64,000 bases of DNA from an uncultured Christensenella sp. (GTDB lineage Bacteria > Bacillota > Clostridia > Christensenellales > UBA3700), in NCBI GenBank assembly GCA_910583995.1, contig CAJTYW010000009.1, positions 8,900 through 72,899 of the forward strand. The letters run 5' to 3'. Shown here piece by piece: positions 10,096-18,737 of this stretch. Numbering within the stretch: the first letter of the stretch is position 1; the number at the start of each line of letters is the position of its first letter. The translations under genes and the position numbers were made by a program. Under the pieces are notes generated by a model. The model had not been told where the DNA came from and did no database searches. It was given only the letters and a program-made list of their open reading frames with translations.

Positions 10096-10124
10096 ATTAT
10101 AGCACTTATTTTAAAAGTTGTAAA
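10096..10124 (-). promoter_or_regulatory. Sigma-A-type promoter of the acyl-CoA synthetase-tex operon
   Basis: On the minus strand: TTTACA, 17-base spacer, TATAAT. It lies about 30 bases upstream of the ATG. Confidence 0.7.
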
Positions 10125-10264
10125 TAGTTTTTATAAATATTAAGGCAAATTTTGTGTTTTATTGCAATTTAATGCAAAACCACTTATTTTAAAGAAAAAT
10201 AGATTTATTAACCTTTTTTGACTATTAATACTAGTCGCAATAACTATTTTAATGTGCTTGACAA

Positions 10265-10315
10265 TAAAAAAATCACAAATAATACCGATTTTCGTGCATT
10301 AATTGTGATTTTTAA
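10265..10315 (-). terminator. Terminator of amino-acid ABC transporter 1, with an embedded 3'-end repeat copy
   Basis: Stem AAAAATCACAA / TTGTGATTTTT around a loop that contains AATACCGATTTTCG (10281-10294), a copy of the dispersed 3'-end motif. T-runs occur on both sides, so it may work in both directions. It lies 35 bases past the ATPase stop. Confidence 0.75.
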
Positions 10316-10349
10316 ACATTATAAATTGTAATTTCTTAATATTACTGGA

Positions 10350-11588
10350 TTACAGAACTTTTGACAAGAAAGTCTTTAATCTGTCGTTTTGTGGATTTTC
10401 AAAAAGCTCTATTGGAGAACTATCTTCCACAATTTTACCGCCGTCCATAAACAAAACTCTTGTTGCAACTTCTTTTGCAAAGCCCATTTCGTGTGTTACG
10501 ATTACCATTGTCATACCTTCGTCAGCAAGTTGTTTGATAAGCTCTAATACTTCCCCTACCATTTCTGGATCCAAAGCAGATGTAGGCTCGTCAAATAACA
10601 TAACTTCAGGTTTCATAGCAAGCGCTCTAACGATTGCAATTCTTTGTTTTTGTCCGCCTGACAAAGTATTTGGATAAGCATTTGCTTTTTCTTCAAGTCC
10701 TATTCTTTGCAATAGCTCAATTGCATTAGTTTCAATCTCTTGCCTTCTAGCTTTTATATACTCTGCCTTATTAGCACTAGTAATTTGTTTATTTTTAATC
10801 TTTTCTGCAACTTCATCGTTCAAATATTGAAGGGGCGCAAAAGTAATGTTTTGCATAACTGTCATATGTGGGAAAAGATTGAAATGTTGGAAAACCATTC
10901 CCATATTCTTTCTTACAGCATTTTCATTAACCTTTAAAGACATATTTGCTTTGTGACTAGAGATATTAACCATACTATTGAATTTTTTCTCAAAGTCTTT
11001 TTTGCTTGCAAACTCTTGACTTTTTGCTTTAGGCAACATATCAAATACTTTATCTGCAATTTCGTTAGTTTGCAAATCTTCAAAATCCAAACTTATATCA
11101 CTATTCTCAAAAAAAGTCTTTTTAATATCTTGTATTAAATATTCTCGTTCGATTGATTTAATATTTTCCCTAACTTCAATATCAAACTCAAGTTCCCTTA
11201 TAAGCTCATCACGAAGCACTATAGTGTCTGACATTTTCTTTTCAAGTTCGGCAAGTTTTTTCTCTTTATCTTTTATATCCTTTTCTTTAGTTACAGCAAT
11301 TTTATCAATCAATTTTGCAATCTTTTTATCATAACTTGCAATTTTATAGTTTTTATATTTTTTTGAAAACTTGCTTATTTTATGATAATAAGTTATCTCT
11401 TTATCATTATAATAAATATGTCCCAAAGTTGGTCTTTCAAGCAAATTCAAGCATCTTAAAAATGTTGATTTACCACTACCTGAAGGTCCTATAACTGCAA
11501 CTTTTTCACCTTTTTTTATTTCAATATCAATACCATCTAAAACAACAAGGCTACCAAAATGTTTGTGTAAATTCTTAACGCTTATCAC
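10350..11588 (-). CDS. Polar amino-acid ABC transporter ATPase 1 with a large internal insertion
   Basis: GlnQ-like ATPase energising uptake through the permease encoded just upstream. Counting from the chosen start: Walker A GPSGSGKST at 34-42, Q-loop Gln at about 234 (GMVFQHFNLFPHMT), signature LSGGQKQR, Walker B VMLFDEPTSALD, H-switch VTHEMG. GlnQ proteins are about 240 residues; this one is 412 because about 155 mostly Lys/Glu-rich, probably coiled-coil residues (68-223) sit between the first beta-strands and the Q-loop. I chose the GTG at 11588 because the RBS AAAGGAGG lies 10 bases before it; an earlier TTG at 11609 would put that RBS inside the gene. Overlaps the permease by 14 bases. 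The function of the insert is unknown. Confidence 0.92.
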   Translation of the reverse strand: MISVKNLHKHFGSLVVLDGIDIEIKKGEKVAVIGPSGSGKSTFLRCLNLLERPTLGHIYYNDKEITYYHKISKFSKKYKNYKIASYDKKIAKLIDKIAVTKEKDIKDKEKKLAELEKKMSDTIVLRDELIRELEFDIEVRENIKSIEREYLIQDIKKTFFENSDISLDFEDLQTNEIADKVFDMLPKAKSQEFASKKDFEKKFNSMVNISSHKANMSLKVNENAVRKNMGMVFQHFNLFPHMTVMQNITFAPLQYLNDEVAEKIKNKQITSANKAEYIKARRQEIETNAIELLQRIGLEEKANAYPNTLSGGQKQRIAIVRALAMKPEVMLFDEPTSALDPEMVGEVLELIKQLADEGMTMVIVTHEMGFAKEVATRVLFMDGGKIVEDSSPIELFENPQNDRLKTFLSKVL

Positions 11589-12303
11589 TCTTTGACAACC
11601 TCCTTTCAATTGCTTTCATAACATGAGTTAATGCAACAACAATTATTAAATAAAACAAGGCTGCAATGCTCATTGGGATTATGTAATCATAAACTATACC
11701 AGAAATATTTTTTGCTGCAAAAGTCAAATCCATAATTCCTACCAAGCTTACAATAGAAGTTTCTTTAATCAATGCTATAAATTCATTACCAAGTGGTGGT
11801 ATTGAATTTTTTAACGCTTGTGGAATAATGACTTTTGCCATTGTTTTTCCATAGCTAATACCTAAAGACCTTGATGCCTCCATTTGTCCTTTATCAACAG
11901 ACATAATACCCGAACGGAATATTTCGGCAACATAAGCACCACTATTTAAACCAAATGTAATGGCAGCAATCAATATTGCACCAAAATATGGTATTTTTTT
12001 TAAGAAAAACAATACTCCAAAGTACATCATTACTATAAGTACGGCTACTGGTATACCCCTTATTACTGTAACATATAAAGAACCTAATTTTTCCAAGAAG
12101 GCTAATTTGCCTGTGTTTTGGTGAATATTTTTTATTACAGCAATCAATAAACCGATTATAATTCCGATAATAACGGCTAAGAAGGATATGAGTAATGTAT
12201 TACCCATACCCTTTAAATAGCTTAACCAATTATTATCTGTTATAAACGCTCTTTTTAGCTTTTCTCCAAAAGAAAGCGAAAGCGTACATAATAGATTATT
12301 CAT
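11575..12303 (-). CDS. Polar amino-acid ABC transporter permease 1
   Basis: HisM/GlnP-type permease, 242 residues, with about five membrane helices and the EAA loop EASRSLGISYGKTMAKVIIPQAL (about 142-164) that docks the ATPase. It forms the membrane channel of the uptake system with the lipoprotein upstream and the ATPase downstream. RBS AGGAGG lies at the end of the binding-protein gene, 11 bases separate the two genes, and its own 3' end overlaps the ATPase start. Sequence order and length are normal, unlike its two partners. Confidence 0.94.
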   Translation of the reverse strand: MNNLLCTLSLSFGEKLKRAFITDNNWLSYLKGMGNTLLISFLAVIIGIIIGLLIAVIKNIHQNTGKLAFLEKLGSLYVTVIRGIPVAVLIVMMYFGVLFFLKKIPYFGAILIAAITFGLNSGAYVAEIFRSGIMSVDKGQMEASRSLGISYGKTMAKVIIPQALKNSIPPLGNEFIALIKETSIVSLVGIMDLTFAAKNISGIVYDYIIPMSIAALFYLIIVVALTHVMKAIERRLSKSDKR

Positions 12304-12314
12304 TTAGCCTCCTA

Positions 12315-13163
12315 TTAGCCTTTAACTACTAGAGATTTAGCAACCAAACTATCAATAACCAATGCGTCAACACCAAATTGCTTTAACTCTAAGAATGCGT
12401 TAGTAACTGCAGGGAATGGTTTAATAATAATTTGTTTGTCTGTAGCTTTACCTTCATTGTACTCTTTAATTAATTTTTCGCCTGTTGTGCCGTTTTGTGC
12501 TGCTACAGTTTTTCCAACTAACTCATCTAATGTTTTATAGTTATTTTCTTCTAAAGAAACAATAGCTTGAACTGTTGTAGTGTATGGTGTAGAGAATGAA
12601 ATGCTCTTTTTTCTATCTTCAGTAACTGACAAACCTGCTGCTGCTACCATTAGACCAGATTTATCAGTACCAACTTCTGTAGGGATTGTATCAAAATCCA
12701 TTTGTTTAACTCTCAATTTGTAGTTATATGTTTCACAGAATTTAATCATTAAATCTACATCTGAGCCTGCAACACCATTAACTTGGCTATCACCTGAATT
12801 TAGAACATACTCATAAGGAGCAAAAGTTGCTTCTGTTACCATTGTAATTGTTGCACCTGTGTTATCATTAAGAACTGATGCTTTGATAGGTGCTTTAGAG
12901 TAATCAATGTTATCTAAATCTGTGTGGAATGCAATTGAAGTTGTAATAAACTCCAAAACGCCGTCAGACGCTAAAAACTCATTAAGTTGATTTAATAGAG
13001 TTGTGCTACTATGTGCAACACCCAAAGCGTACTCTTCATCTTCTTCTTGTGCAATATCGTTGTAAACAGTTTTTACTTTATTACAGCCTACCAAAATTGT
13101 TGTAGCAACAACAGCTGTTACTAGCACCAAAAGTGCAATAAATAATGTTTTAAATTTTTTCAT
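12315..13163 (-). CDS. Amino-acid-binding lipoprotein 1, apparently circularly permuted
   Basis: Substrate-binding protein (SBP_bac_3 type) for the ABC transporter encoded next. Lipobox ILVGC, Cys27. Residues 41-80 (EDEEYALGVAHSSTTLLN onward) match what is normally the last segment of the family (E.AQQYGIAFPKGSDELR in E. coli GlnH, from memory). The usual N-lobe start follows only at about 104 (ATITMVTEATFAPYEY), then VDLMIKFCE, the conserved LSVTEDRKKSISFSTPY, the second lobe KTLDELVGKTVAAQNGTTGE, and the protein stops at DALVIDSLVAKSLVVKG, just where the chain normally crosses back to lobe 1. So the order looks permuted at the second hinge. The frame is intact, with a normal RBS and an 11-base gap to the permease. 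The ligand is unknown. Confidence 0.9.
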   Translation of the reverse strand: MKKFKTLFIALLVLVTAVVATTILVGCNKVKTVYNDIAQEEDEEYALGVAHSSTTLLNQLNEFLASDGVLEFITTSIAFHTDLDNIDYSKAPIKASVLNDNTGATITMVTEATFAPYEYVLNSGDSQVNGVAGSDVDLMIKFCETYNYKLRVKQMDFDTIPTEVGTDKSGLMVAAAGLSVTEDRKKSISFSTPYTTTVQAIVSLEENNYKTLDELVGKTVAAQNGTTGEKLIKEYNEGKATDKQIIIKPFPAVTNAFLELKQFGVDALVIDSLVAKSLVVKG

Positions 13164-13205
13164 TTTTATATCCTCACAAAAATGTTTTTCTTGTTTTGTG
13201 TATAC

Positions 13206-13235
13206 ATTCTACCATACACTTTATGCAAAAATCAA
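13206..13235 (-). promoter_or_regulatory. Probable promoter of amino-acid ABC transporter 1
   Basis: Minus strand TTGATT, 18-base spacer, TAGAAT, 43 bases before the ATG. The spacer contains the octamer TAAAGTGT, which also forms half of the upstream palindrome at transporter 2 (28183-28204). Confidence 0.5.
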
Positions 13236-13323
13236 CTAATTTTTGAATATTTTTTGTATAATTATGAAAAAATTTGCATTTTTTACTAATTTTTATGAAT
13301 AAAATTCAATTTTTGTATACTTT

Positions 13324-15162
13324 TTATACATTTTTTGGAATTATTACCAAAAACTCACCTGTTTTTAATGTAACAGTGTCGTTTAATGGTTTATTTGTTA
13401 CACAATTTACGCAGTTTTTGGCTACAAATAGCTTGTCGACATCTGTATTATTGAATATAAATTGTATATTTTGTGTATTATCCACACCTTTTCGTATAAT
13501 ATGCAACAATCCATCTTGTTGTTTTATATCCATTGTACCGCCAAAAGCTTTTTTGTATTTACTACGAATTTTACCTAAACTTTTATAATGAGCAAGCAAA
13601 TCTTCGTCCATATTATCCCAAGGGAATGGTCTGCGATTAATTGGGTCTTCATAGCCTTCAAGCCCTACTTCGTCGCCATAAAAGATTGTAGGCAGTCCCG
13701 GAAGTGAGTACAAAATAGCAGTAGCAAGCTTTAGTCTTGCTTTTGCCCTGTCTTTTACGTCTTTTGGAAGGCGTATATTTAGTCTATCAGATTTAGTAGT
13801 GTTTGCGATATCGTAATCACACATTGTATTGATTGCTCTTACTGTATCGTGTGTACCCAAAAAGTTCATACAGCTATTTAAAACGCAAAGCGGATAGTTT
13901 TCGTAAATATTCATTATATTATTAATAAATATATTTATATCTTTATTCCATACAAAATCTACTATCGCATTTTTAAACGGATAATTCATTACTCCGTCAA
14001 GTTGATTGCCTTGCAAATATGGGCGTCTTTGGCTATATGCTATTTTTGTAGACGCATCTTCCCATACTTCACCGATTATGTAAGCGTTTTTATCTACACT
14101 TTTTACTCTTTTTCTTATATCATTTACAAATTCAATATCCAGTTCGTCCACAACATCAAGACGCCAACCTGCTAAACCTAATTTAGTCCATTTATCCAAA
14201 ACGCCGTTTTCGCCCAAAATAAACTTTCTGTAATTTTCATTGTTTTTGTTGACTGTAGGTGTTACGGTAATGCCCCACCAACAAGCGTACTCATCAGGAT
14301 AGTTAATAAAATAATACCAATCATAATAAGGTGATTTAATACCTTGATATGCACCAAAAGAATCGTATTTGCCAAGTTTATTAAAATACTTGCTATCACT
14401 GCCTGTGTGATTAAATACTCCGTCAAGCATTATTCCAATACCTTTTTCTTTTGCGGCGGCTATCAACCTTGCAAGCGAACTCTCGTCCCCCAAAAGTTCG
14501 TCAATACACATATAATCACCTGTATCATACCTGTGATTTGAGCTTGACTTGAATATAGGCGACATATAAATCATTGTTACTCCTAAAGCTTTAAGATAAT
14601 CAAGTTTATCTATTATACCTTGCAAATTACCGCCGTAAAAATCGTTTGCACGAAAAACTCCGTCACTATCTATTATAGTAACTTCTTCATTCCACTCCTT
14701 TAAAACGCCATCCTTATTAAAGTGGCAAGCTTTATCCACACCTTTATTGAATCTGTCGGCAAAAATTTGATAAATTACTCCACCATTTTGAGTATGTGGT
14801 GTAAATCCTTCACTGCTATAAATAGTTAGGCTATATGGCTCGCCGTTTTGTAACAATTCGCCATTTTCCCCTTTACCAAAAACAAAACTGCCAAGCTCTG
14901 TATTTGTTTGAAATTTATACCAATAAAGTCCGATATCCGAAATTGTAACTTGTAGTTCAAACACGGAATTATTATTTTCCGTGCCTGTATAATTCATTTG
15001 ATAGTAGCAATCGTCTTCTCCGTCTTTAGTTATCACTAGATAGATATTTTCCACAAATATGCCGTCTTTGGCTTGAACTTTAAAATAAATTTTTTTGCCG
15101 CAAGCAACTGCACCAAATGGTTTTTTACAATTTAAATCTCTGCTGTTATAATAAAATATCAT
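13324..15162 (-). CDS. GH13 alpha-amylase / neopullulanase-type glycosidase
   Basis: Glycoside hydrolase family 13 enzyme of 612 residues with no signal peptide, so probably intracellular maltodextrin or cyclodextrin cleavage. An N-terminal beta-sandwich (1-115, CBM34-like position) precedes the TIM barrel. Conserved regions: DGVFNHTGSDS (248-257), GWRLDVVDE with the nucleophile Asp336, IIGEVWED with acid/base Glu365, and FLGTHDTVR with the His438-Asp439 pair. A C-terminal beta-domain follows. The N-terminal domain plus cytoplasmic location fits the neopullulanase/cyclomaltodextrinase group better than secreted amylases; exact specificity is inference. It stands alone, with RBS AGGTG. Confidence 0.9.
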   Translation of the reverse strand: MIFYYNSRDLNCKKPFGAVACGKKIYFKVQAKDGIFVENIYLVITKDGEDDCYYQMNYTGTENNNSVFELQVTISDIGLYWYKFQTNTELGSFVFGKGENGELLQNGEPYSLTIYSSEGFTPHTQNGGVIYQIFADRFNKGVDKACHFNKDGVLKEWNEEVTIIDSDGVFRANDFYGGNLQGIIDKLDYLKALGVTMIYMSPIFKSSSNHRYDTGDYMCIDELLGDESSLARLIAAAKEKGIGIMLDGVFNHTGSDSKYFNKLGKYDSFGAYQGIKSPYYDWYYFINYPDEYACWWGITVTPTVNKNNENYRKFILGENGVLDKWTKLGLAGWRLDVVDELDIEFVNDIRKRVKSVDKNAYIIGEVWEDASTKIAYSQRRPYLQGNQLDGVMNYPFKNAIVDFVWNKDINIFINNIMNIYENYPLCVLNSCMNFLGTHDTVRAINTMCDYDIANTTKSDRLNIRLPKDVKDRAKARLKLATAILYSLPGLPTIFYGDEVGLEGYEDPINRRPFPWDNMDEDLLAHYKSLGKIRSKYKKAFGGTMDIKQQDGLLHIIRKGVDNTQNIQFIFNNTDVDKLFVAKNCVNCVTNKPLNDTVTLKTGEFLVIIPKNV

Positions 15163-15308
15163 ATTTCACCTATTTCTTGCTTTTTTACTTTTTGTTAAAT
15201 AGTATCTTTATACAATTATTTATTATTTAAAACGATTTACTTACTTAAAAAGTCGCAATACATAATAAATATTTATACTAAAATACATTTATTGTTATTT
15301 ATTAAAAT

Positions 15309-15341
15309 TGTCAAAAATCGATTTAATACCGATTTTTGACA
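15309..15341 (-). terminator. Terminator after the response regulator, built from two 3'-end repeat arms
   Basis: Perfect 12-bp stem TGTCAAAAATCG / CGATTTTTGACA with a 9-base loop, 13 bases past the stop. The right arm plus loop reads TAATACCGATTTTTGAC, the best form of the dispersed motif. Confidence 0.8.
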
Positions 15342-15353
15342 TATTTTTTATTA

Positions 15354-16040
15354 TTAATTAGTAGTTTCTTTTTCCGTCCAGCAATATCCTACATTTTTAA
15401 CTGTAATCAATTGATTTGCAAGTCCGCCTTGCTCCAACATTTTACGGAGCTTACTAACATAAACTTCGACAACTGAAAAAGTAGTTTCACTCTCAAAGCC
15501 CCACACTCTGTTAAACAAAGTGTTTTTTGATAAAAAGATTTCCTTATGTCTAACCAAATACTCAAAAAGCTCATACATTTTTGCAACGACATTCATTTTT
15601 CCGCCGTTAATTTTTACTGTTCTTTCAAAAAAGTTGATTTCCAAATTTTTGTATTCGTAAATATTAGCACCAAAATCTTTGTAATACCTTCTCAAAATAG
15701 CACCTACTACTGCAAGCAATTCATTATCGTCGCAATAAATCATATAGCTGTCTGCACCGCTATTTAATAAATCAATTTTTGTTTCTAAATCTTGCTCATT
15801 AGATAAAATCAACAATGGAATAGAATTTGTTTGACGCAATTTAACAATATAATTTTTTGTTTCCGCCTTTATACCTGCGTGTCCCAAAACAATCATATCG
15901 TATTTGTTGTGAACACCTAAATCTAGTCCCCTATCCAAATCATAAGCACTTTCACACTCACTGCCACCACCATATTCGGTAAGCAGTTTGCAAAGTTTGT
16001 GGTTGATTTCTTCTATTTTTTCCACAATTAAAAATTTCAT
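15354..16040 (-). CDS. OmpR/PhoB-type transcription regulator with degenerate receiver domain
   Basis: Two-domain regulator of 228 residues: receiver-like domain (1-115) and winged-helix DNA-binding domain (about 130-225, with VWGFESETTFSVVEVYVSKLR and ITVKNVGYCW). The receiver keeps the fold pattern (YDMIVL, SIPLLILS, GADSYM) but lacks the working residues: the phospho-acceptor Asp is Gly53, the acidic pair near the start is Glu7-Lys8, and the Lys of the usual TKP motif is Tyr102. So classical phosphorylation is unlikely. No histidine kinase is adjacent. It follows rlmB by 91 bases and could be read through from it. Such atypical regulators act constitutively or bind other ligands; the targets are unknown. 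Confidence 0.85.
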   Translation of the reverse strand: MKFLIVEKIEEINHKLCKLLTEYGGGSECESAYDLDRGLDLGVHNKYDMIVLGHAGIKAETKNYIVKLRQTNSIPLLILSNEQDLETKIDLLNSGADSYMIYCDDNELLAVVGAILRRYYKDFGANIYEYKNLEINFFERTVKINGGKMNVVAKMYELFEYLVRHKEIFLSKNTLFNRVWGFESETTFSVVEVYVSKLRKMLEQGGLANQLITVKNVGYCWTEKETTN

Positions 16041-16131
16041 AATCTTTTTGCCCCTCTTTCCTACTTATCATATAGTATTTGCAATAATTTTTAATTGCAA
16101 CATATTTGTTTTTGCTCTATACTTTCAATTT

Positions 16132-16854
16132 TTATTTCCCAAACCTTTGTCTTATCACTTCAAACGCAATAATACCTGTTGCAACAGATGCGTTTAAAGA
16201 GTTGACATTACCTTTCATAGGTATACTTATTGTTTCGTCACAAAGCTTGCGTGTTAAAGGTTTTACACCTTTCCCTTCACTGCCAATGACAATGGCAATA
16301 TCGTCTGTCATATCGGTATTATACATTACTTTTCCGTCTGCTTCTGCAGATACCACTTTGACAAAGTCGTCTTTTAACTCACGGATTGCATCATTTATGT
16401 TTGTTACCATAGCAACTTTAACATAATTACTTGCACCGCTTGAAATTTTAACAACAGTATCTGTTACCATACAAGCTCTGTGCTTTTGTACAATCACGCC
16501 GTGACAACCACTACAATCTGCTACCCTTAAAATACTTCCAACATTATGCGGGTCTTCCAAGCCGTCAAGGATTATCAAAAACAATTTCTCACCTTTTTCC
16601 TTTGCAAGCTGTTTCATTTCTTCTATAGTAGAATATTTAAAGTCCGCAGCCACAGCAATAAAGCCTTGGTGTCTTTTTGTTTCGCTTAGTTTATCCAATT
16701 TAATTTTGTCACAAAAAGTAAATCTGACGCCTTTTTCCTTTGCAAGTCCAATAATATTATCGCTATCGTGTATACCTTTTTGAACTTTTAGCTCAGATAT
16801 AGTCACACCACTTTTTAGTGCTTCTTTTACGGCATTTTTGCCTTCTATAATCAT
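16132..16854 (-). CDS. rlmB: 23S rRNA 2'-O-ribose methyltransferase, TrmH/SpoU family
   Basis: SPOUT-class enzyme that methylates the 2'-OH of a guanosine in 23S rRNA (G2251 in E. coli numbering for RlmB). Residues 1-75 form the substrate-binding domain. The catalytic domain shows motif 1 LDGLEDPHNVGSILR (with the conserved Asn and Arg), motif 2 IVIGSEGKGV, and motif 3 IPMKGNVNSLNASVA. Its 240 residues are normal. It is the last of the gltX-mrnC-thyA-folA-rlmB series; gltX, mrnC and rlmB are neighbours in Bacillus too, which supports rlmB over other TrmH paralogues. Confidence 0.92.
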   Translation of the reverse strand: MIIEGKNAVKEALKSGVTISELKVQKGIHDSDNIIGLAKEKGVRFTFCDKIKLDKLSETKRHQGFIAVAADFKYSTIEEMKQLAKEKGEKLFLIILDGLEDPHNVGSILRVADCSGCHGVIVQKHRACMVTDTVVKISSGASNYVKVAMVTNINDAIRELKDDFVKVVSAEADGKVMYNTDMTDDIAIVIGSEGKGVKPLTRKLCDETISIPMKGNVNSLNASVATGIIAFEVIRQRFGK

Positions 16855-16937
16855 AGAGAACTACCTTTTTCCATTTTATAATGGATATTTTCTTTTTATT
16901 GTAATACTTTTAAAATAGGCTTTCACTACTTAAAATA

Positions 16938-17438
16938 CTAATTAATTTGCTTTAAATTATTATTTTTATAAGTAGTAAATTTTATAGTATAGCCATTTGT
17001 TTCCATAGGGTCGCTTTCATAAATCAATTTCCAATCACTGTTTTCGTCAAGGTTTTCAAAAAAGCTATCCGCACCGCCGGTTGCATCGACTTTGGTAACT
17101 AAAACTTCACTGCAATATGGGAGCAATGCTTTATAAATACTAGCCCCACCTATAACATAAACGCTATCAGAATCGTATTTTTTTAGTTCTGCAAACAATT
17201 CGTCAAAAGACCTAACTATAATGCAGTCATCACGACTAGCAGTACGCGACAACACTATATTCACCCTGTTTTTTAGCGGATTTCCGTTCGGAAAAGATTT
17301 TAGTGTATTGTTACCCATAACAACAACTTTATTTATTGTTGTTTCCCTAAAAAATTTCATATCTAGCGGAATGGAAAACATTAAATCGTTATTCTTTCCA
17401 ATTCCCCATTCCTTATCTGCGTGTAAAATTGCTTTCAT
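16938..17438 (-). CDS. folA: Dihydrofolate reductase
   Basis: NADPH-dependent reduction of dihydrofolate to tetrahydrofolate, regenerating the cofactor oxidised by the thymidylate synthase encoded 9 bases upstream. 166 residues. Seen: start MKAILHADKEWGIGKNNDL (Met20-loop region), the acidic substrate residue in LDMKFFRETT, cofactor motif VVVMGNNTLKSFPN, VNIVLSRT, and VYVIGGASIYKALLP. RBS AAGGAT lies in the thyA-folA gap. Length and motifs are normal. Confidence 0.94.
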   Translation of the reverse strand: MKAILHADKEWGIGKNNDLMFSIPLDMKFFRETTINKVVVMGNNTLKSFPNGNPLKNRVNIVLSRTASRDDCIIVRSFDELFAELKKYDSDSVYVIGGASIYKALLPYCSEVLVTKVDATGGADSFFENLDENSDWKLIYESDPMETNGYTIKFTTYKNNNLKQIN

Positions 17439-17447
17439 TTATTATCC

Positions 17448-18278
17448 TTATTCCGCAACCGGTATTTCGTATTTTTTATCGTTGCAACTGTAATCAACTA
17501 GTTTAAAACTATCCACTGTAAAATCGTAAAAGTTTTTAATGCTTGTGTCCACTTGTAGCTTTGGTGCTGCAAATTGCTTTTGAGCAATTATTTCTTCAAC
17601 CAATGGAATATGTCTATCATAAATATGAGCATCTGCTATAACGTGAACCAGTTCGCCAACTTTAAGTCCGGATACTTGAGCAAACATAATAAGCAAAATA
17701 GAATACTGAACAACATTCCAATTATTAGCTGTAAGCATATCGTTTGAACGCTGATTTAAAATACCATTTAAAGTATCGCCTGAAACATTAAATGTCATTG
17801 AATAAGCACAAGGATATAAATTCATTTCGTGCAAATCGGCAAAATTGTAAATATTAGTCATTATTCTGCGACTAGAAGGGTTATGTTTTAAATCATAAAG
17901 AACTCTGTCAACTTGGTCAAATTCCCCTTCGCGATATTTATGTTTAATGCCCAATTGGTAGCCGTAAGCTTTACCTATAGAACCATTTTCGTCTGCCCAT
18001 TGATTCCAAATTTTTGACTTTAAATCTCTTATATTGTTACTTTTCTTTTGCCATATCCACAAAAGTTCGTCAACGCAAGACTTGAAAAAAGTTTTTCGTA
18101 TCGTTAAAATAGGAAATTCTTCATTCAAATTATATCTATTTACTATACCGAATTTTTTTACCGTATGTGCTGGCGTTCCGTCGCTCCATCTTGGACGCAC
18201 TGGTAAATCTGTATCCCAAACCCCGTTATCCAAAATATCTCTCATATTTTGAATAAAAATTTCATCAGCCTTACTCAT
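17448..18278 (-). CDS. thyA: Thymidylate synthase
   Basis: Methylates dUMP to dTMP with methylene-tetrahydrofolate. 276 residues. The catalytic Cys157 sits in NLYPCAYSM, the phosphate-binding Arg pair in SSRRIM, and the dUMP loop in LNQRSNDMLTANNWNVVQY. That loop has ANNWN where many ThyA proteins have GLPFN, so this belongs to a divergent ThyA clade, but all core residues are present. HVIADAHIYDRHI matches the C-terminal core. RBS AGGAG. folA follows immediately, giving the complete thymidylate cycle, placed between mrnC and rlmB. Confidence 0.94.
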   Translation of the reverse strand: MSKADEIFIQNMRDILDNGVWDTDLPVRPRWSDGTPAHTVKKFGIVNRYNLNEEFPILTIRKTFFKSCVDELLWIWQKKSNNIRDLKSKIWNQWADENGSIGKAYGYQLGIKHKYREGEFDQVDRVLYDLKHNPSSRRIMTNIYNFADLHEMNLYPCAYSMTFNVSGDTLNGILNQRSNDMLTANNWNVVQYSILLIMFAQVSGLKVGELVHVIADAHIYDRHIPLVEEIIAQKQFAAPKLQVDTSIKNFYDFTVDSFKLVDYSCNDKKYEIPVAE

Positions 18279-18325
18279 TATACTCTCCTAAAATTTATAT
18301 TTCAATTTATAGACTACCTTTCAAA

Positions 18326-18736
18326 CTAAATCTTTTCGATAATTTCAAATAATTGGTTAAGTCTTTCATTTTTTCCTAAAAGATAAAGGTAACCTATAAC
18401 AGCTTCAAATCCACTTGCCTTTTTGTAATCTGCTACACTCGCATTTTTTGCCATAGTATTCATATGCGTGTTTCTTGCTCTTTTAAAAATCGCAATTTCA
18501 TCTTCCGTCAAAATAGACATAAGCTCGTCCATATACTTTGCTTGAGCGGAAGCTTTGATTTGCTCTGACTGCAACTTATGCAACTCTCCTGCTTTTGCAG
18601 TAGATGTTGATGCAAGTTTTGTCCTTACCATAAGCTGTTGCACACTATCACCGACAAACGCCAATACAAGCGGGTTAAGTCCCAAAATTTCTTTTTCAGT
18701 TAAAAATTCCTTTGCTATTGGTAAATATACTTTCAT
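18326..18736 (-). CDS. mrnC: Mini-ribonuclease III
   Basis: Small RNase III catalytic domain without the double-stranded-RNA-binding domain; in Bacillus it matures 23S rRNA ends. 136 residues. The signature is LNPLVLAFVGDSV (about 20-32, acidic catalytic residue included), and a second cluster lies in SGFEAVIGYLYLLG (about 108-121). The ATG follows the gltX stop after a single base and uses an AAAGGT RBS inside the gltX end, so it is coupled to gltX. Confidence 0.93.
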   Translation of the reverse strand: MKVYLPIAKEFLTEKEILGLNPLVLAFVGDSVQQLMVRTKLASTSTAKAGELHKLQSEQIKASAQAKYMDELMSILTEDEIAIFKRARNTHMNTMAKNASVADYKKASGFEAVIGYLYLLGKNERLNQLFEIIEKI

Positions 18737-18737
18737 T

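Noticed and set aside
11589..11609. TTG start seven codons before the chosen start of ATPase 1
   Set aside because: The strong RBS AAAGGAGG would then lie inside the gene; the GTG at 11588 is correctly spaced from it.
12315..13163. The binding protein as a truncated gene missing its C-terminus
   Set aside because: The missing C-terminal segment is present at the N-terminus after the lipobox, the operon spacing is intact, and the second transporter shows the same kind of reordering.
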